Assembly (NCBI RefSeq): GCF_007859295.1
Contig: NZ_VOHB01000002.1
Location: forward strand, 1,799,624-1,863,623
Source: Planococcus sp. CPCC 101016
GTDB taxonomy: Bacteria; Bacillota; Bacilli; Bacillales_A; Planococcaceae
Direction: 5' to 3'
DNA length: 64,000 bases
Every line of letters begins with the position of its first letter. The stretch's first letter is position 1. Below the pieces are notes generated by a model. It did no database searches, was not told the origin of the DNA, and saw only the letters and a list, made by a program, of their open reading frames with translations. The translations under genes were made by a program, and so were the position numbers. Below, in pieces: positions 8,382 to 17,549 of the stretch.

Positions 8382-9266
8382 ATGGAAAATGCAACCGAAG
8401 GATTTATTCCTGTTACAGGCGGAAGAGTCTGGTACCGGATTAGCGGCAAGGGGCCTGGAATACCATTATTGGTTTTGCACGGTGGTCCGGGTGCGAAAAG
8501 CAGTGACCGCGATCCCCTCCGGCAATTAGGGATGGACCGGCCGATCATTCACTATGATCAGCTTGGGTGCGGTAAATCAGACCGGCCAACGAATACTGAT
8601 TTATGGACAGTGGACCGTTATGTAGAAGAGTTGGAGCAAGTCATCAAGGCGCTGGAATTGGAAGAAGTCCATATTCTCGGACATTCCTGGGGAACGATGC
8701 TCGCCGCTTCCTATCTGTTAAAAAAACCTGCCGGCGTACGCAGTATTATTTTCTCAGGACCGGCTCTGGATGCGCAAAGATGGGAGCGGGACCAGCGGAA
8801 TTACTTGAAAAAATTCCCGCAGAAAATCCAGGAAACGGTTGAAAAGAGCGAACGGGAACAGACAACCGATTCTGCGGAGTACAAAGAGGCGATGTTGGCC
8901 TTTTATAAACGGCATATGTGCCGTGTCGACCCATGGCCAAAAGAGATGAAAGCGGACATGAAAGCATTGAATCAACAAATTTATAATTTTATGTGGGGAG
9001 CTTCCGAATTCACCGTCACCGGCACTTTGAAAAAATTCGATGTGACTGATCGCTTACATGAAATCGAAGTGCCCACGCTTTTCTTATGCGGACATTTTGA
9101 CGAAGCTACTCCAGAAGCAACCGAATATTATGCGAGCTTGGTACCGGATGCTGAATTTCATGTATTCGAGAACAGTTCACACATGCCTGGAATAGAAGAA
9201 CCGGAGGCTTATGTGGAGACGGTCCGAGAGTGGTTGAACCGACAGGAGTTGCGGCCAGGGGCTTAA
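8382..9266 (+). CDS. alpha/beta hydrolase, proline iminopeptidase-like (S33)
   Basis: This 294-residue cytosolic hydrolase shows the S33 motifs in order: oxyanion-hole HGGPG (about 36-40), nucleophile elbow GHSWGT (about 106-111), an acid in GHFDEATPE (about 240) and a catalytic His in SSHMPG (about 267). Spacing between cap and core matches prolyl aminopeptidases, which release N-terminal proline from peptides; the exact substrate is inferred from family only. The second ATG (8382) is in frame and follows GGGAGG by about 9 bases; an ATG four bases earlier is out of frame. The gene is monocistronic. The terminator that follows belongs to the convergent ydbT gene, and none of its own was identified. 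Confidence 0.85.
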   Translation: MENATEGFIPVTGGRVWYRISGKGPGIPLLVLHGGPGAKSSDRDPLRQLGMDRPIIHYDQLGCGKSDRPTNTDLWTVDRYVEELEQVIKALELEEVHILGHSWGTMLAASYLLKKPAGVRSIIFSGPALDAQRWERDQRNYLKKFPQKIQETVEKSEREQTTDSAEYKEAMLAFYKRHMCRVDPWPKEMKADMKALNQQIYNFMWGASEFTVTGTLKKFDVTDRLHEIEVPTLFLCGHFDEATPEATEYYASLVPDAEFHVFENSSHMPGIEEPEAYVETVREWLNRQELRPGA

Positions 9267-9348
9267 GGAAATTCTGACTTTTACTGTCTTATGAAGAAAA
9301 AGCTGCGATTGCGACTTATCAGCAAAACATGAAATGAACATCATGCTC

Positions 9349-9390
9349 AAAAAAGATAACTCTTTACCGGAATTCCGGCAAAGAGTTATC
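9349..9390 (-). terminator. intrinsic terminator overlapping the ydbT stop codon
   Basis: The inverted repeat GATAACTCTTT...AAAGAGTTATC with a CCGGAATTCCGG core spans 9355-9390 and is followed on the minus strand by TTTTTT. The last codons and stop of ydbT (9364) lie inside the stem. Confidence 0.85.
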
Positions 9391-10923
9391 ATGGTTTGTA
9401 GTATCCAGTTTTACTTCTTTCGTCCTTCCGCGGTACCAACCTTGAAACGTACGTGCCAAAGAATCCGGTACATCCTCGAGATAGGAAGTATGGATAGGTC
9501 TGGCACGAGTCACAGTTTGAAGAGAAGAAAGGCCCAACGCGCGCTGAATCCGATTTTGGGTAATTTCGACTTCAACAATTTTACCCCGCTTTGTAACAAA
9601 TAGGGTAGAAGTGTAACCCCCATTTTTTAACTGGATCATTTCATCGTTTAAACAATAACGAGTATGAAGGAAATCCAAAATACGGGAAATGACTACCAGT
9701 ACTAGAAGCAGAATAGAGGCAATCCACCATGTGCTGTTGATTCCCAAAAAATTCGGTTGGAAGTAAAACAGCAAAGCAGTAGCAATCAGCCACAGCCAAC
9801 TTGGTTTGATCATGCGGACCCAAAATGAGCGTCGCGGCAGGCGATGCATGTCTTCTTGGATGTGGTAGCCTGGCAGCAGTTCAGAAACGATTGAATAGGC
9901 TTTTTTCTTGGGAAGAAAAGGGTAAAGTGAGCTAATGCTCAAATCATCTGACTCCATCGACAGACTTCCAGCACTGATTAATTTCACTTCGGCTAATCCG
10001 AAAATACGCTTTGAAAAAGATTGGGTAATTTCAATAGCTTGAACTCGTTCTTTGGCGATTGAAAAAGAAGCTTCTGATAAAACCCCCTTTTTAATGTATA
10101 CGCGCGTACTATCGGAAGAAATTTCGTATCTCCCGTATTTAATGAATGTGTGGACAATCCCAAAAATGAAAGAGGCAGTGATTATTAAAAGTATTGCTGC
10201 AGTGATCCCTAAAGATGAACTCACTAAGCTCGTGCCAATCCTATCCAGACGCTCTTCAATACCGATAACTTCGGAAATATTATACAAAAGTGATGCCAGA
10301 AGTGGTACAAGCAGAAAAAAACTGAACGATGTCATAGAAGCTTTTAATAGATCCCGGTGTGTCGGCTGAAAATGGATAACACGGTCATCCTGCGGCTTAG
10401 ATACGTAAGGGACTTGCTCAGCACAAGCTGGTGCTTCGGTCTCGTTTAGACTTGTCTGCGGTTCATCTTCAACAAACTTACTAGGTTCCTGAACAGCAGC
10501 TTCCAACCGTGCCGCTTCTTTTTTTGTTGCTACTTCAAATTTCACTGAAGCATCTTCACCGGCGATTCCTGTTTCAAAGCTAATTGAAGTCAAACCGAAC
10601 AAACGGTGGGAAAATGATGTGTGGCGGTTAATATTTTGTACTTTTGAAAACGGAATAGACTGCTCAGTTTTACTAAAAATACCTCTTCGCAAATAGAAGC
10701 GCTGATTGTCAAGTGAATAAGTGGTGGTCAGCCAATTTAACACTGCGGACACGATGGACCAGAGAATAAACAGTAAAAATATATAACGTCCATATAAAAA
10801 AAGAGCGGAATGATTGTCTGATTGAAAAATGAATAAAAACAAGAAAATAAAAACCGAGTTCCGAATCAGTTTGCCAATTTTAAAAAGAATAAAGCTTGGA
10901 TGGTGGCGGCGGTTTTCGTTCAT
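9364..10923 (-). CDS. ydbT: bacterial PH-domain membrane protein YdbT
   Basis: The product has 519 residues with several transmembrane helix pairs (about 15-65, 195-255, 375-410) alternating with soluble beta-rich bPH2 (DUF304) domains that contain motifs such as RRGIFSKTEQSIPFSKVQNI and ARYCLN-type strands. Bacillus YdbT has the same build. It starts with ATG overlapping the ydbS stop by four bases (ATGA), so the two are translationally coupled. In Bacillus the pair has been linked to resistance against the circular bacteriocin amylocyclicin; whether that holds here is unknown. The C-terminus is encoded within its own terminator. Confidence 0.85.
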   Translation of the reverse strand: MNENRRHHPSFILFKIGKLIRNSVFIFLFLFIFQSDNHSALFLYGRYIFLLFILWSIVSAVLNWLTTTYSLDNQRFYLRRGIFSKTEQSIPFSKVQNINRHTSFSHRLFGLTSISFETGIAGEDASVKFEVATKKEAARLEAAVQEPSKFVEDEPQTSLNETEAPACAEQVPYVSKPQDDRVIHFQPTHRDLLKASMTSFSFFLLVPLLASLLYNISEVIGIEERLDRIGTSLVSSSLGITAAILLIITASFIFGIVHTFIKYGRYEISSDSTRVYIKKGVLSEASFSIAKERVQAIEITQSFSKRIFGLAEVKLISAGSLSMESDDLSISSLYPFLPKKKAYSIVSELLPGYHIQEDMHRLPRRSFWVRMIKPSWLWLIATALLFYFQPNFLGINSTWWIASILLLVLVVISRILDFLHTRYCLNDEMIQLKNGGYTSTLFVTKRGKIVEVEITQNRIQRALGLSSLQTVTRARPIHTSYLEDVPDSLARTFQGWYRGRTKEVKLDTTNHDNSLPEFR

Positions 10924-11414
10924 TGTTCCACTTCCTTGATTTTAGCAAAGTGAGCAATTTTCACTCGCAGCTCAGCCGCTTTTTCTTTTGGCAGCGCCGG
11001 AATAGCATGACTTGAGCCCATCGTTTCTACTGACAGGGAAGCAAGTTTGTACTTGCGCATCAAAGGTCCCTGAGTTAAAGAAACTGCCTGGATTTTTGTC
11101 ATCGGCACCAATTGCTCCGTCCGGCTCCATATACCAAACTGCAAATGCAAAAATTCTTCGTCCAAATCATAGCGCCAGCTTTTATATGTAAGCGGAGGAC
11201 TTAAAATGGACCAGACAATTCCGATTAAGAAAATAACTGCAAGCCCAATCAGCACCCATCCAATCCAACTATACCAGCCGAAGAGCCAATCCAGATAAAG
11301 CAACACGGCAAGGATGACACCAGCTATTACATTGGAAATAAGTTCTTCCATGCGCCAGTACTTAACAGCATTGGGCGAAAGAGAATGCCGGGGAGCAGCA
11401 TAATGATCATTCAT
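10920..11414 (-). CDS. ydbS: bacterial PH-domain membrane protein YdbS
   Basis: The product has 164 residues: two transmembrane helices (about 27-50 and 52-75) followed by one bPH2 domain with the family signature WSRTEQLVPMTKIQAVSLTQGP. It is the small partner of ydbT, transcribed first in a two-gene operon with a four-base stop/start overlap. The two proteins presumably form a membrane complex with the PH-like domains in the cytosol. The product reads directly from family resemblance. Confidence 0.85.
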   Translation of the reverse strand: MNDHYAAPRHSLSPNAVKYWRMEELISNVIAGVILAVLLYLDWLFGWYSWIGWVLIGLAVIFLIGIVWSILSPPLTYKSWRYDLDEEFLHLQFGIWSRTEQLVPMTKIQAVSLTQGPLMRKYKLASLSVETMGSSHAIPALPKEKAAELRVKIAHFAKIKEVEQ

Positions 11415-11579
11415 AGCTATAGCACCACCATTTTCATAAGTTAGTATTCTATACGTTGCACAAAGGCCATGGTTTCATGAGTTGGATAATTTGCTGTGTC
11501 TCGAAAGAGGAAAAGGGGAAATTAAGGATCAGCGATATAAATAAACCTTGTAACAGCTATAGAACTTGAAAAAATTCAT

Positions 11580-11622
11580 AAAAAAGATGGCTCCAATCCT
11601 TTGACAGGATATTGGAACCATT
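11580..11622 (-). terminator. intrinsic terminator for the peptide-binding protein gene
   Basis: On the minus strand GGTTCCAATATCCT pairs with AGGATTGGAGCC around a short loop, followed by ATCTTTTTT. Confidence 0.85.
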
Positions 11623-11649
11623 CTTTTAATTTTTTTTAGTAACAGTCTT

Positions 11650-13245
11650 TTATTGTTCAAACTCAATTTTTGTTGTCATTACTCGGCCAGTGGGGTGCGG
11701 ATCAAATCCAATAATGTTTTCTTTACCGGCAAGTGATGGCGATGTATGGACAAGTGGAATGACAGGTGGATTTTCGTGCATGATTACCTGCGCTTGTTCA
11801 TAAAGTTCGTTGCGTTCTTCTTGGTCTGTAGTTGTTCTCGCTTGATCCAAAAGCGCGTCCAGTTCGGGATTGTCGTACTGTGTTGAATTGGTAGAACCGA
11901 TATTGTCGCCATGCCAGAGAGTGTAAAGGAAATTATCCGCATCTCCATTCATACCGGTCCACCCTAACAGGAAGGCATCAGCTTCTCCATTCAGTGCTTT
12001 TTCGATATATGTTGCCCATTCGAAAGTTACAATTTCCGCTTCGATGCCGATATCAGCAAAATTGGATTGCAGATATTCAGCAACTTTTGCCCCATCAGGC
12101 ATGTAAGGGCGAGAAACAGGCATGGCATATAGTTCCATTTTGAAGCCATCTGGCAATCCAGCTTCAGCAAGAAGTGCTTTTGCTTTTTCAGGATCGTATG
12201 GATACGGTTCGATGTTATCGTTATACCCTTCTACAGCTGGGGGTATTGGGTTTTTTGCTGCAATAGTTCCTTCGCCGAAAAACGCATCGATCATTGCCTC
12301 TTTATTGACTGCATGGCTAAGCGCCTGTCGAACGAGAGGATCGTCAAAGGGTTCATGTGTCAAGGTCATCCCAAGATATCCTAGATTAAGAGGTGGCCTT
12401 GAGAAGAGTATGAGCTCTGGATTTTCTTCAATCTGGGCATGATTCTCAGATTCCAAACCGGCTATCAAATCCACCTCTCCGCTAAGCAATGCGTTAAGGC
12501 GAGAGGAATTATCCGGTATAGTCCGGAAGATAACCTGCTCGAGTTTAGGATAGCCGTCCAACCAGTAGTCTTCATTTTTTTCAAGAACAATTCGTTCATT
12601 GCGCTGCCATTCTTTAAAAATGAACGGTCCGGTACCAACTGGGTTGCTTCTATATTCGTCTCTCGAATCTTCAATCGCTGCTGGACTTGAAATAGATAGT
12701 GGCGTAAGTGCCAGATCTTTCAATAATGTCGGTTGAGGTTCTTTTAGTTTAAATTCAACTGTTGCCCCATCAACTGCACTGATTGACTCAATATTATGTG
12801 CTTCATCTGCTTTGTATCCACCAAAAACACTTCCATACATTGGAAAGTTTTCAGCGTTTCCATTCATCCATCTTTCGAAATTGAAAACGACCGCTTCGGC
12901 GTTGAAGTCAGTTCCATCGTGAAATTTTACTCCTTCACGAAGAGTGAAAGTATAAGTAAGACCGTCTTCCGCTTCTTCCCATTCGGTCGCAAGCATCGGC
13001 CCTATGGTAGTCTCGCCTTCTGAGAAGGTAGTTAAAGTCTCCAATATACTCTGTGCTACATTTTCAGATTCGCCATCCGTAACTTCAGAAGGATCCAAAG
13101 AAACTGAGTCGCCGCCGCGGGCGAAAATGAGGGTGTCTTGTGTGGGTGTACTTTCTCCGCTTGACTCATCATTAGAGCATGCTATCAAGAAGAAAGGGAA
13201 GAAGAAGAAAATAGATAAAATTAATGTTAAAGATCTTTTTTTCAT
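11650..13245 (-). CDS. ABC transporter substrate-binding lipoprotein, dipeptide/oligopeptide family (SBP_bac_5)
   Basis: The product has 531 residues. A lipoprotein signal peptide with lipobox LIAC ends at about residue 23, so it should be anchored to the outer face of the membrane. The rest is a class C solute-binding protein of the DppA/OppA/AppA type, with the characteristic EWEEAEDGLTYTFTLREGVKFHDG segment and a C-terminal IPLVHTSP strand. The first frame codon is a TTG, but ATG 13245 is seven bases after AAGGAG and is preferred. No permease or ATPase genes are adjacent, so it is an orphan that must dock to a transporter encoded elsewhere. Substrate could be peptide, nickel chelate or similar. 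Confidence 0.9.
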   Translation of the reverse strand: MKKRSLTLILSIFFFFPFFLIACSNDESSGESTPTQDTLIFARGGDSVSLDPSEVTDGESENVAQSILETLTTFSEGETTIGPMLATEWEEAEDGLTYTFTLREGVKFHDGTDFNAEAVVFNFERWMNGNAENFPMYGSVFGGYKADEAHNIESISAVDGATVEFKLKEPQPTLLKDLALTPLSISSPAAIEDSRDEYRSNPVGTGPFIFKEWQRNERIVLEKNEDYWLDGYPKLEQVIFRTIPDNSSRLNALLSGEVDLIAGLESENHAQIEENPELILFSRPPLNLGYLGMTLTHEPFDDPLVRQALSHAVNKEAMIDAFFGEGTIAAKNPIPPAVEGYNDNIEPYPYDPEKAKALLAEAGLPDGFKMELYAMPVSRPYMPDGAKVAEYLQSNFADIGIEAEIVTFEWATYIEKALNGEADAFLLGWTGMNGDADNFLYTLWHGDNIGSTNSTQYDNPELDALLDQARTTTDQEERNELYEQAQVIMHENPPVIPLVHTSPSLAGKENIIGFDPHPTGRVMTTKIEFEQ

Positions 13246-14236
13246 CAAATCACTCCTTGTAGTGAGATTTTCGTCCTAAAAAATGTTAAGTAAATTAAGC
13301 TACTAAAAATACTATGTGTAATAGTATAAAGTAAAATAATCAACTTATGTAAATATTTTAAGTTTTCTATGTATGAAGCAAAATTTATTATTTAAATTTA
13401 TGAAGTTTTTCATTTGCTGATAGGAATAATTGTCCATGAGATAGGAGACAATTGCGTTTAACTATGGAGAATTACACAATAATGAAGCAGCAGAAAACCA
13501 CTCCAGTAGAAAAAGTGAAACAAAACGGAGAAAAACTTTTAAAGACTTTTAGGTTTTTCCTTATTTTAGTAAAACGATGCGAATACGGAATTCTAATGTA
13601 TGCAGCAATCAATCAAATCAGTTTTCTTGTAGAGCATGTTAAGGAAGAAGAGGTCCTGATTAGGCATCTTCTTCTTTTCTGTTTGCAAAAGGATCTTTTC
13701 TGTACTTACTCCACTTATTTCTTTTTTCGGAAATTATGGCGATGTTAGAGGACTTGTTTGCAGTTGCACTTAGCTTTAACTGTGTGCAAGGTTCTTTTTT
13801 TTTATAAGCAGAAAATGTTTTTGATAAATTTAATATATAGAATAAAAATTCATTTATAATTGTTTAAATACAAACAAGTTTTTTTGAAGTTATACTAAAA
13901 AAACATAATTTTTTTCTGAATTAAAAGAATTTTCTATAAGCCTTTACATATTTTGTATTATATACTAGGCTTAATGTATTGGTAAATAACTATTTTGTTG
14001 ACAATTATAGTTTTTTAGAGAGAAATGATTATATTTTTAAGCGTTATTGTTGAATACCTTTTACTGAATTATCTGACTAATTTTATTTATGGGTTAGTGA
14101 AGATTTAAATTTTATGCAATGTCTCGAATGGTCTATTGAGTTTAATTAGTATTGCTCTGGTCATCTGCAAAGCAATTCTTATAAGTGGAAGTTTTGCAAA
14201 TAATTTTACCGAATGAGTTTGAAAGGAGTGGTAGAA
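13246..14236. other. AT-rich intergenic region of about 990 bases, no supported gene
   Basis: The region is strongly AT-rich, especially 13790-14110. One open frame (13452-13748) has no credible ribosome binding site and an unconvincing composition. A hairpin with arms AAGAAGA/TCTTCTT at about 13650-13677 resembles a weak terminator. No promoter for the downstream gene stands out, and no RNA gene could be recognised by eye. Confidence 0.45.
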
Positions 14237-14626
14237 ATGATAGAAACCGAATCCCTGACAGTAACTGCTGAAAACGTAAGCCGCATTATAGGTGCAGAAG
14301 TGGAACTATCAGAAAAGTCTTTGCAGCTAAAAAAGAAAAGAAAGATTAAAGCCCGTCAAAGCCCTGATATGTTTATCTGCTGGTCACTTGATTTGATTGT
14401 TTCCTACAAGTTGCTTGGGGCGGTCAATGAGGCTGAAGTGTTTCTTCTACCAGAAGAGCTGCCGGTTTTTACACGGGCATTGATCCAGCATCCTATTTTA
14501 TTTCCGACAAGTTTTTCGCAGCACTTGTCTATGGAGCGTGGAATGTACTGTATTCGCTTGAAGTCGCAGGAGCCTGCCGAAAATTTTGCTGAACGCCTTT
14601 CCGAAGCACTCAGTGAACTTCACTAA
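14237..14626 (+). CDS. hypothetical protein, 129 aa
   Basis: The preferred start is ATG 14237, eight bases after GAAAGGAG; an ATG at 14213 in the same frame has no ribosome binding site. The protein is soluble, with a lysine-rich patch (LKKKRKIKARQ, about residues 31-41) and no signal peptide. The C-terminal half is hydrophobic and beta-like. I do not recognise a family. A second unknown gene follows 52 bases later in the same direction with its own good ribosome binding site, so the two are probably co-transcribed. Confidence 0.6.
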   Translation: MIETESLTVTAENVSRIIGAEVELSEKSLQLKKKRKIKARQSPDMFICWSLDLIVSYKLLGAVNEAEVFLLPEELPVFTRALIQHPILFPTSFSQHLSMERGMYCIRLKSQEPAENFAERLSEALSELH

Positions 14627-14678
14627 AAAAAAGAACTGAAAATCCCCCTAGGACAATGGCTGAAGGAGAGGAGTCAAT

Positions 14679-15041
14679 ATGGAACAAACGGACCAACTGC
14701 CTCAAAAATCAGTTAGCTATTATTTTCTGAGATCCAAAGACGTGCATATTGAAAACGGTTCGGCTTTCATCACGTTCTTTGCCCGTCTCACAAAAGAAAT
14801 TACTTTTAGTAAAGAAGGGGAGATGCAAACTGAGATTCAGACCATGTGGGTGGAAATTGATGAAGTGAAGCAAGAACAGGCATCACAAAAGGATAAGGCT
14901 TTACCGAATTGCATGCGCCGATATGAGATCCTGCCTAGTGTCTTTTATAGCTTATGGAAATTATCAAAGGATTGCCCAAGAGAACTTTTTTACGTAACCC
15001 CCTATCACCGGAAATCCACCTGCGAGAAATTTATAAACTAG
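14679..15041 (+). CDS. hypothetical protein, 120 aa
   Basis: The ATG follows GAAGGAGAGGAG with suitable spacing. The protein is soluble, with no membrane helix, no signal peptide and no motif I can name; it has scattered cysteines (CMRR, DCPRE, STCEK) that do not form a CxxC pair. It lies downstream of another unknown gene in what looks like a short operon. No terminator is evident directly after it. Confidence 0.55.
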   Translation: MEQTDQLPQKSVSYYFLRSKDVHIENGSAFITFFARLTKEITFSKEGEMQTEIQTMWVEIDEVKQEQASQKDKALPNCMRRYEILPSVFYSLWKLSKDCPRELFYVTPYHRKSTCEKFIN

Positions 15042-15227
15042 GTGCCATCATTACAAGCTAAAGCAATAGCAGAATCAATTTTTAGTTTCATTTTTTTATT
15101 GAATCAGAAGTCGTAGTAGCAGAGTTTTCCTATTCATGAAAGCAGTTTAATCGGCTTTCTTAAAAGAATGGAATACCGACCGTATGTTTACTATTTATGA
15201 GGAACAATACTAAGGAGGATGAAATTG

Positions 15228-15383
15228 ATGACTGTAATGATCAAAGAAGGAACTAAAATGGAGAAACGCGTAAAAACTTACTTGGAAGTATATGAAGAGT
15301 ACAGGAACGGCTATAAACAATATAAGTTGGATAAAGCTGCGCTGAACTCCAGAGTGGAGAAAGCTGAACCAGCTGCAAAATGA
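15228..15383 (+). CDS. small protein, 51 aa, unknown
   Basis: The ATG at 15228 follows TAAGGAGGAT by seven bases, a strong ribosome binding site. The 51-residue product is charged, rich in Lys, Glu and Tyr (YLEVYEEYRNGYKQYKLDK), probably helical, with no cysteine. A second ATG 30 bases further in (codon 11) could also serve. The family is not recognised. A terminator lies about 75 bases downstream. Confidence 0.55.
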   Translation: MTVMIKEGTKMEKRVKTYLEVYEEYRNGYKQYKLDKAALNSRVEKAEPAAK

Positions 15384-15458
15384 CAGCTGCCTTAAATGTC
15401 ATGTCCCAGGTAGTCGCCTGTATCTCGGCGTAAAGAAAAATTATAAATTTAAGTTAAA

Positions 15459-15502
15459 CCGCCGCACCCCAAACCATTTCGGTTTTTTGGATGCGGCGTT
15501 TT
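15459..15502 (+). terminator. intrinsic terminator after the small gene
   Basis: Arms CGCCGCA/TGCGGCG and an inner CCAAACC/GGTTT stem are followed by TTTT. Confidence 0.7.
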
Positions 15503-15557
15503 AACTATACATTCGATCAGTATGGATTTTTAAATATCCAAAGTTCGTTTAAGTGGA

Positions 15558-16292
15558 TCACCTGCTGCGCAATTTAGACAGCAGACGCAAAATTTCCAGA
15601 TACAGCCAGACTAATGTTACAAGTAAACCAAAAGCTCCGTACCATTCAAAGTATTTTGGGACTTGTTTCTCGGCCGCATTTTCTATGAAGTCAAAGTCCA
15701 ACACCAGATTCAATGCGGCAATAATGACAATGACCACACTGATTCCGATGCCAAGAGGAGTCGATTCGTGCAAGTGAGGAATTTCAAAACCAAAAAAACC
15801 GCCGACAAACGAAATAATGTAAACCAGGAAAATGGCGCCTGTCGCTGCGACAATGCCGAGCCTGAAATTTTGAGTTACTTTAATGAGACCCGATTTATAA
15901 ACGAATAACAAGCTCAGCAGAACACCGATTGTAATCAGGACAGCCTGGAACACAATGCCACCGTACTGGGCTTCGTATTGCGCCGATACCGCTCCAAGAA
16001 ATAACCCTTCAAGCAATGCGTAAACGGGTGCTGTAAATGGAGAGATTTTTGGGACGAAAATAGTTATTAAGCCTATAATGAGTCCGCCGATACCTCCTAC
16101 TAGAATTAGCGGTAGTACGCTGTCTGGGCTGCTGACAAACTGATTCCAAGAATAGACGAAAGTCACTAGCACCAACAATAACAAAATAAATGTTTTATTG
16201 ACGGTGCCCTGGATGGTCATTTTACTGCCAGTCTCGGTATCTTTAAAATTTTCAAACGCTTCCGTTTTTAAACTGGGATTTCCACTTCTCAA
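15558..16292 (-). CDS. Bax inhibitor-1/YccA family membrane protein
   Basis: The product has 244 residues with about seven transmembrane helices and the family N-terminal signature RSGNPSL. The frame extends to an ATG at 16328. However, the TTG at 16292 sits six bases behind GAGGTGATC, a nine-base perfect complement to the 3' end of 16S rRNA, and gives the usual MRSGNP start, so TTG is preferred. Members such as E. coli YccA protect or modulate FtsH, and others act as calcium leak channels; the role here is not known. Conserved acidic residues in the last helices (DFDFIENAAEKQ) are present. It appears monocistronic. Confidence 0.82.
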   Translation of the reverse strand: MRSGNPSLKTEAFENFKDTETGSKMTIQGTVNKTFILLLLVLVTFVYSWNQFVSSPDSVLPLILVGGIGGLIIGLITIFVPKISPFTAPVYALLEGLFLGAVSAQYEAQYGGIVFQAVLITIGVLLSLLFVYKSGLIKVTQNFRLGIVAATGAIFLVYIISFVGGFFGFEIPHLHESTPLGIGISVVIVIIAALNLVLDFDFIENAAEKQVPKYFEWYGAFGLLVTLVWLYLEILRLLSKLRSR

Positions 16293-16382
16293 TTCGATCA
16301 CCTCGTAATTTATTTCAAGCGGTTTCATTATATCCTTTTGTTCAAGATAAATACATTACCAAGCAGTATGTTAGTTGATCAC

Positions 16383-16421
16383 AAAAAAACTGCAGCCCGA
16401 TGCATCGGGTTGCAGTTTTTC
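16383..16421 (-). terminator. bidirectional terminator hairpin
   Basis: A near-perfect palindrome CTGCAgCCCGATGCATCGGG with its complement is flanked by A and T runs on both sides. It ends the SGNH hydrolase transcript 7 bases after its stop. Confidence 0.85.
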
Positions 16422-16427
16422 TCCGTA

Positions 16428-17177
16428 TTAATGTTTTACAGTTTCCAAGCAAAAAGCTTCCAAGCCAATTTCAGCGAGCACTTCCTGACCAGCAACAGTC
16501 GGATGAACGTCTTGCGGAATGACGTATTCGTCTTGATTATCCCCAAATGCGCTGTAGGCATCAGCTGCTTCTACATTGTAGTAGGCATGTGCGGTTTCGG
16601 CATAAATTGCATTAATGTAAGGTAAGTACTGGTCTGCAACGTGATGGAACGGATCGTTCAATTGAAATGGATTGTAGATGTTGAACAGAACGATTGGGGC
16701 ATCTGTCAACGAGCTTATTTCTCTAATGATATCCGATAGATTATCAAAAGCGTCACTAGTTGCCAACTTCTGTTCAATCAGCTTCCGTAGCAATTCGGGA
16801 TTACCACCGCTTTCTGCATTGGCAGTTCTTAAAATTTCTAAAAAGTCGTTGCTGCCGATATTAAGTGTTACGTACTCGGCATGATGGACAGCTCGCCGTA
16901 ACTTTTTGTTAGTTTCCAAAGCCACAAGCAAATCCTGTGTTTGCCAGCCGGGAACACCTAAATTACGGACCCGTAAATCTGCATCTTCACCGATTAGGAA
17001 CGGGAATGCGACTTTAGCTGGGCTTTCATTGGTCTGGCCAAGGTTGTAACCGAAAGGAATTGAATCTCCCAGAGCCACAAGGGATTCTTTGCCATGTCCA
17101 TTTTCAGCGAAAGCAGCCGGGGTTCCGAGCGATAAAGCTAGTAAAACGGCTGCAAAAATACATAAAAACTTAGTCAT
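16428..17177 (-). CDS. secreted SGNH/GDSL-family hydrolase
   Basis: The mature enzyme follows a signal peptide (about residues 1-24, cleaved after AFA). Lipase blocks of the SGNH superfamily are visible: ALGDSIPFGY with the nucleophile Ser, the block II glycine in NLGVPG, IGSNDF in block III, and DVHPTVAG with the catalytic Asp and His. It resembles the Bacillus YpmR/LipC lineage of exported esterases acting on lipids or cell-wall esters. The frame starts 27 bases earlier, but the GGAGGTG ribosome binding site lies between that ATG and ATG 17177, which fixes the start (249 residues). Confidence 0.85.
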   Translation of the reverse strand: MTKFLCIFAAVLLALSLGTPAAFAENGHGKESLVALGDSIPFGYNLGQTNESPAKVAFPFLIGEDADLRVRNLGVPGWQTQDLLVALETNKKLRRAVHHAEYVTLNIGSNDFLEILRTANAESGGNPELLRKLIEQKLATSDAFDNLSDIIREISSLTDAPIVLFNIYNPFQLNDPFHHVADQYLPYINAIYAETAHAYYNVEAADAYSAFGDNQDEYVIPQDVHPTVAGQEVLAEIGLEAFCLETVKH

Positions 17178-17486
17178 AAGGCACCTCCTTTCCAATTTTT
17201 TCATTTAGTATAAACCTAAAAGACGGAATTGTCTGTATAATTAAATAAAAAAACATTAACAAACTCATAATTTTAATATCCGCTTTTTTCCTCTTAAAAT
17301 GAGGATGAGAATAGAAAGAAAAATATAGAGACTGTGTTCTTGCTAGAGGATCCAACCTTTATAAACATTTAAGGGTGAACCTGTTTTATTTAGCTCGTAG
17401 TTAAGAAACCGCTTGCTAAGAAAATTAGACGTTTCGTTGGCGGGCATGGAAAACCCTTGTAAAGAAAACGTAATGATCAATGAATT

Positions 17487-17519
17487 TAGTACCTATTACT
17501 AATAGTTGATGTTAGAATA
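17487..17519 (+). promoter_or_regulatory. FapR operator in the fabH promoter
   Basis: TTAGTACCTATTACTAA at 17487-17503 has perfect arms TTAGTA/TACTAA with a 5-base centre. That is the form I know for the FapR box of Bacillus fatty-acid genes. A -10-like TAGAAT follows at 17514-17519, so the operator covers the -35 region. FapR repression relieved by malonyl-CoA is the expected control. Confidence 0.75.
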
Positions 17520-17549
17520 GGGCGAGGACATCAAGAAGGGGCGAATTAA

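Noticed and set aside
13452-13748. Open frame of 98 codons in the AT-rich region
   Set aside because: No good ribosome binding site, low-complexity composition and no family resemblance.
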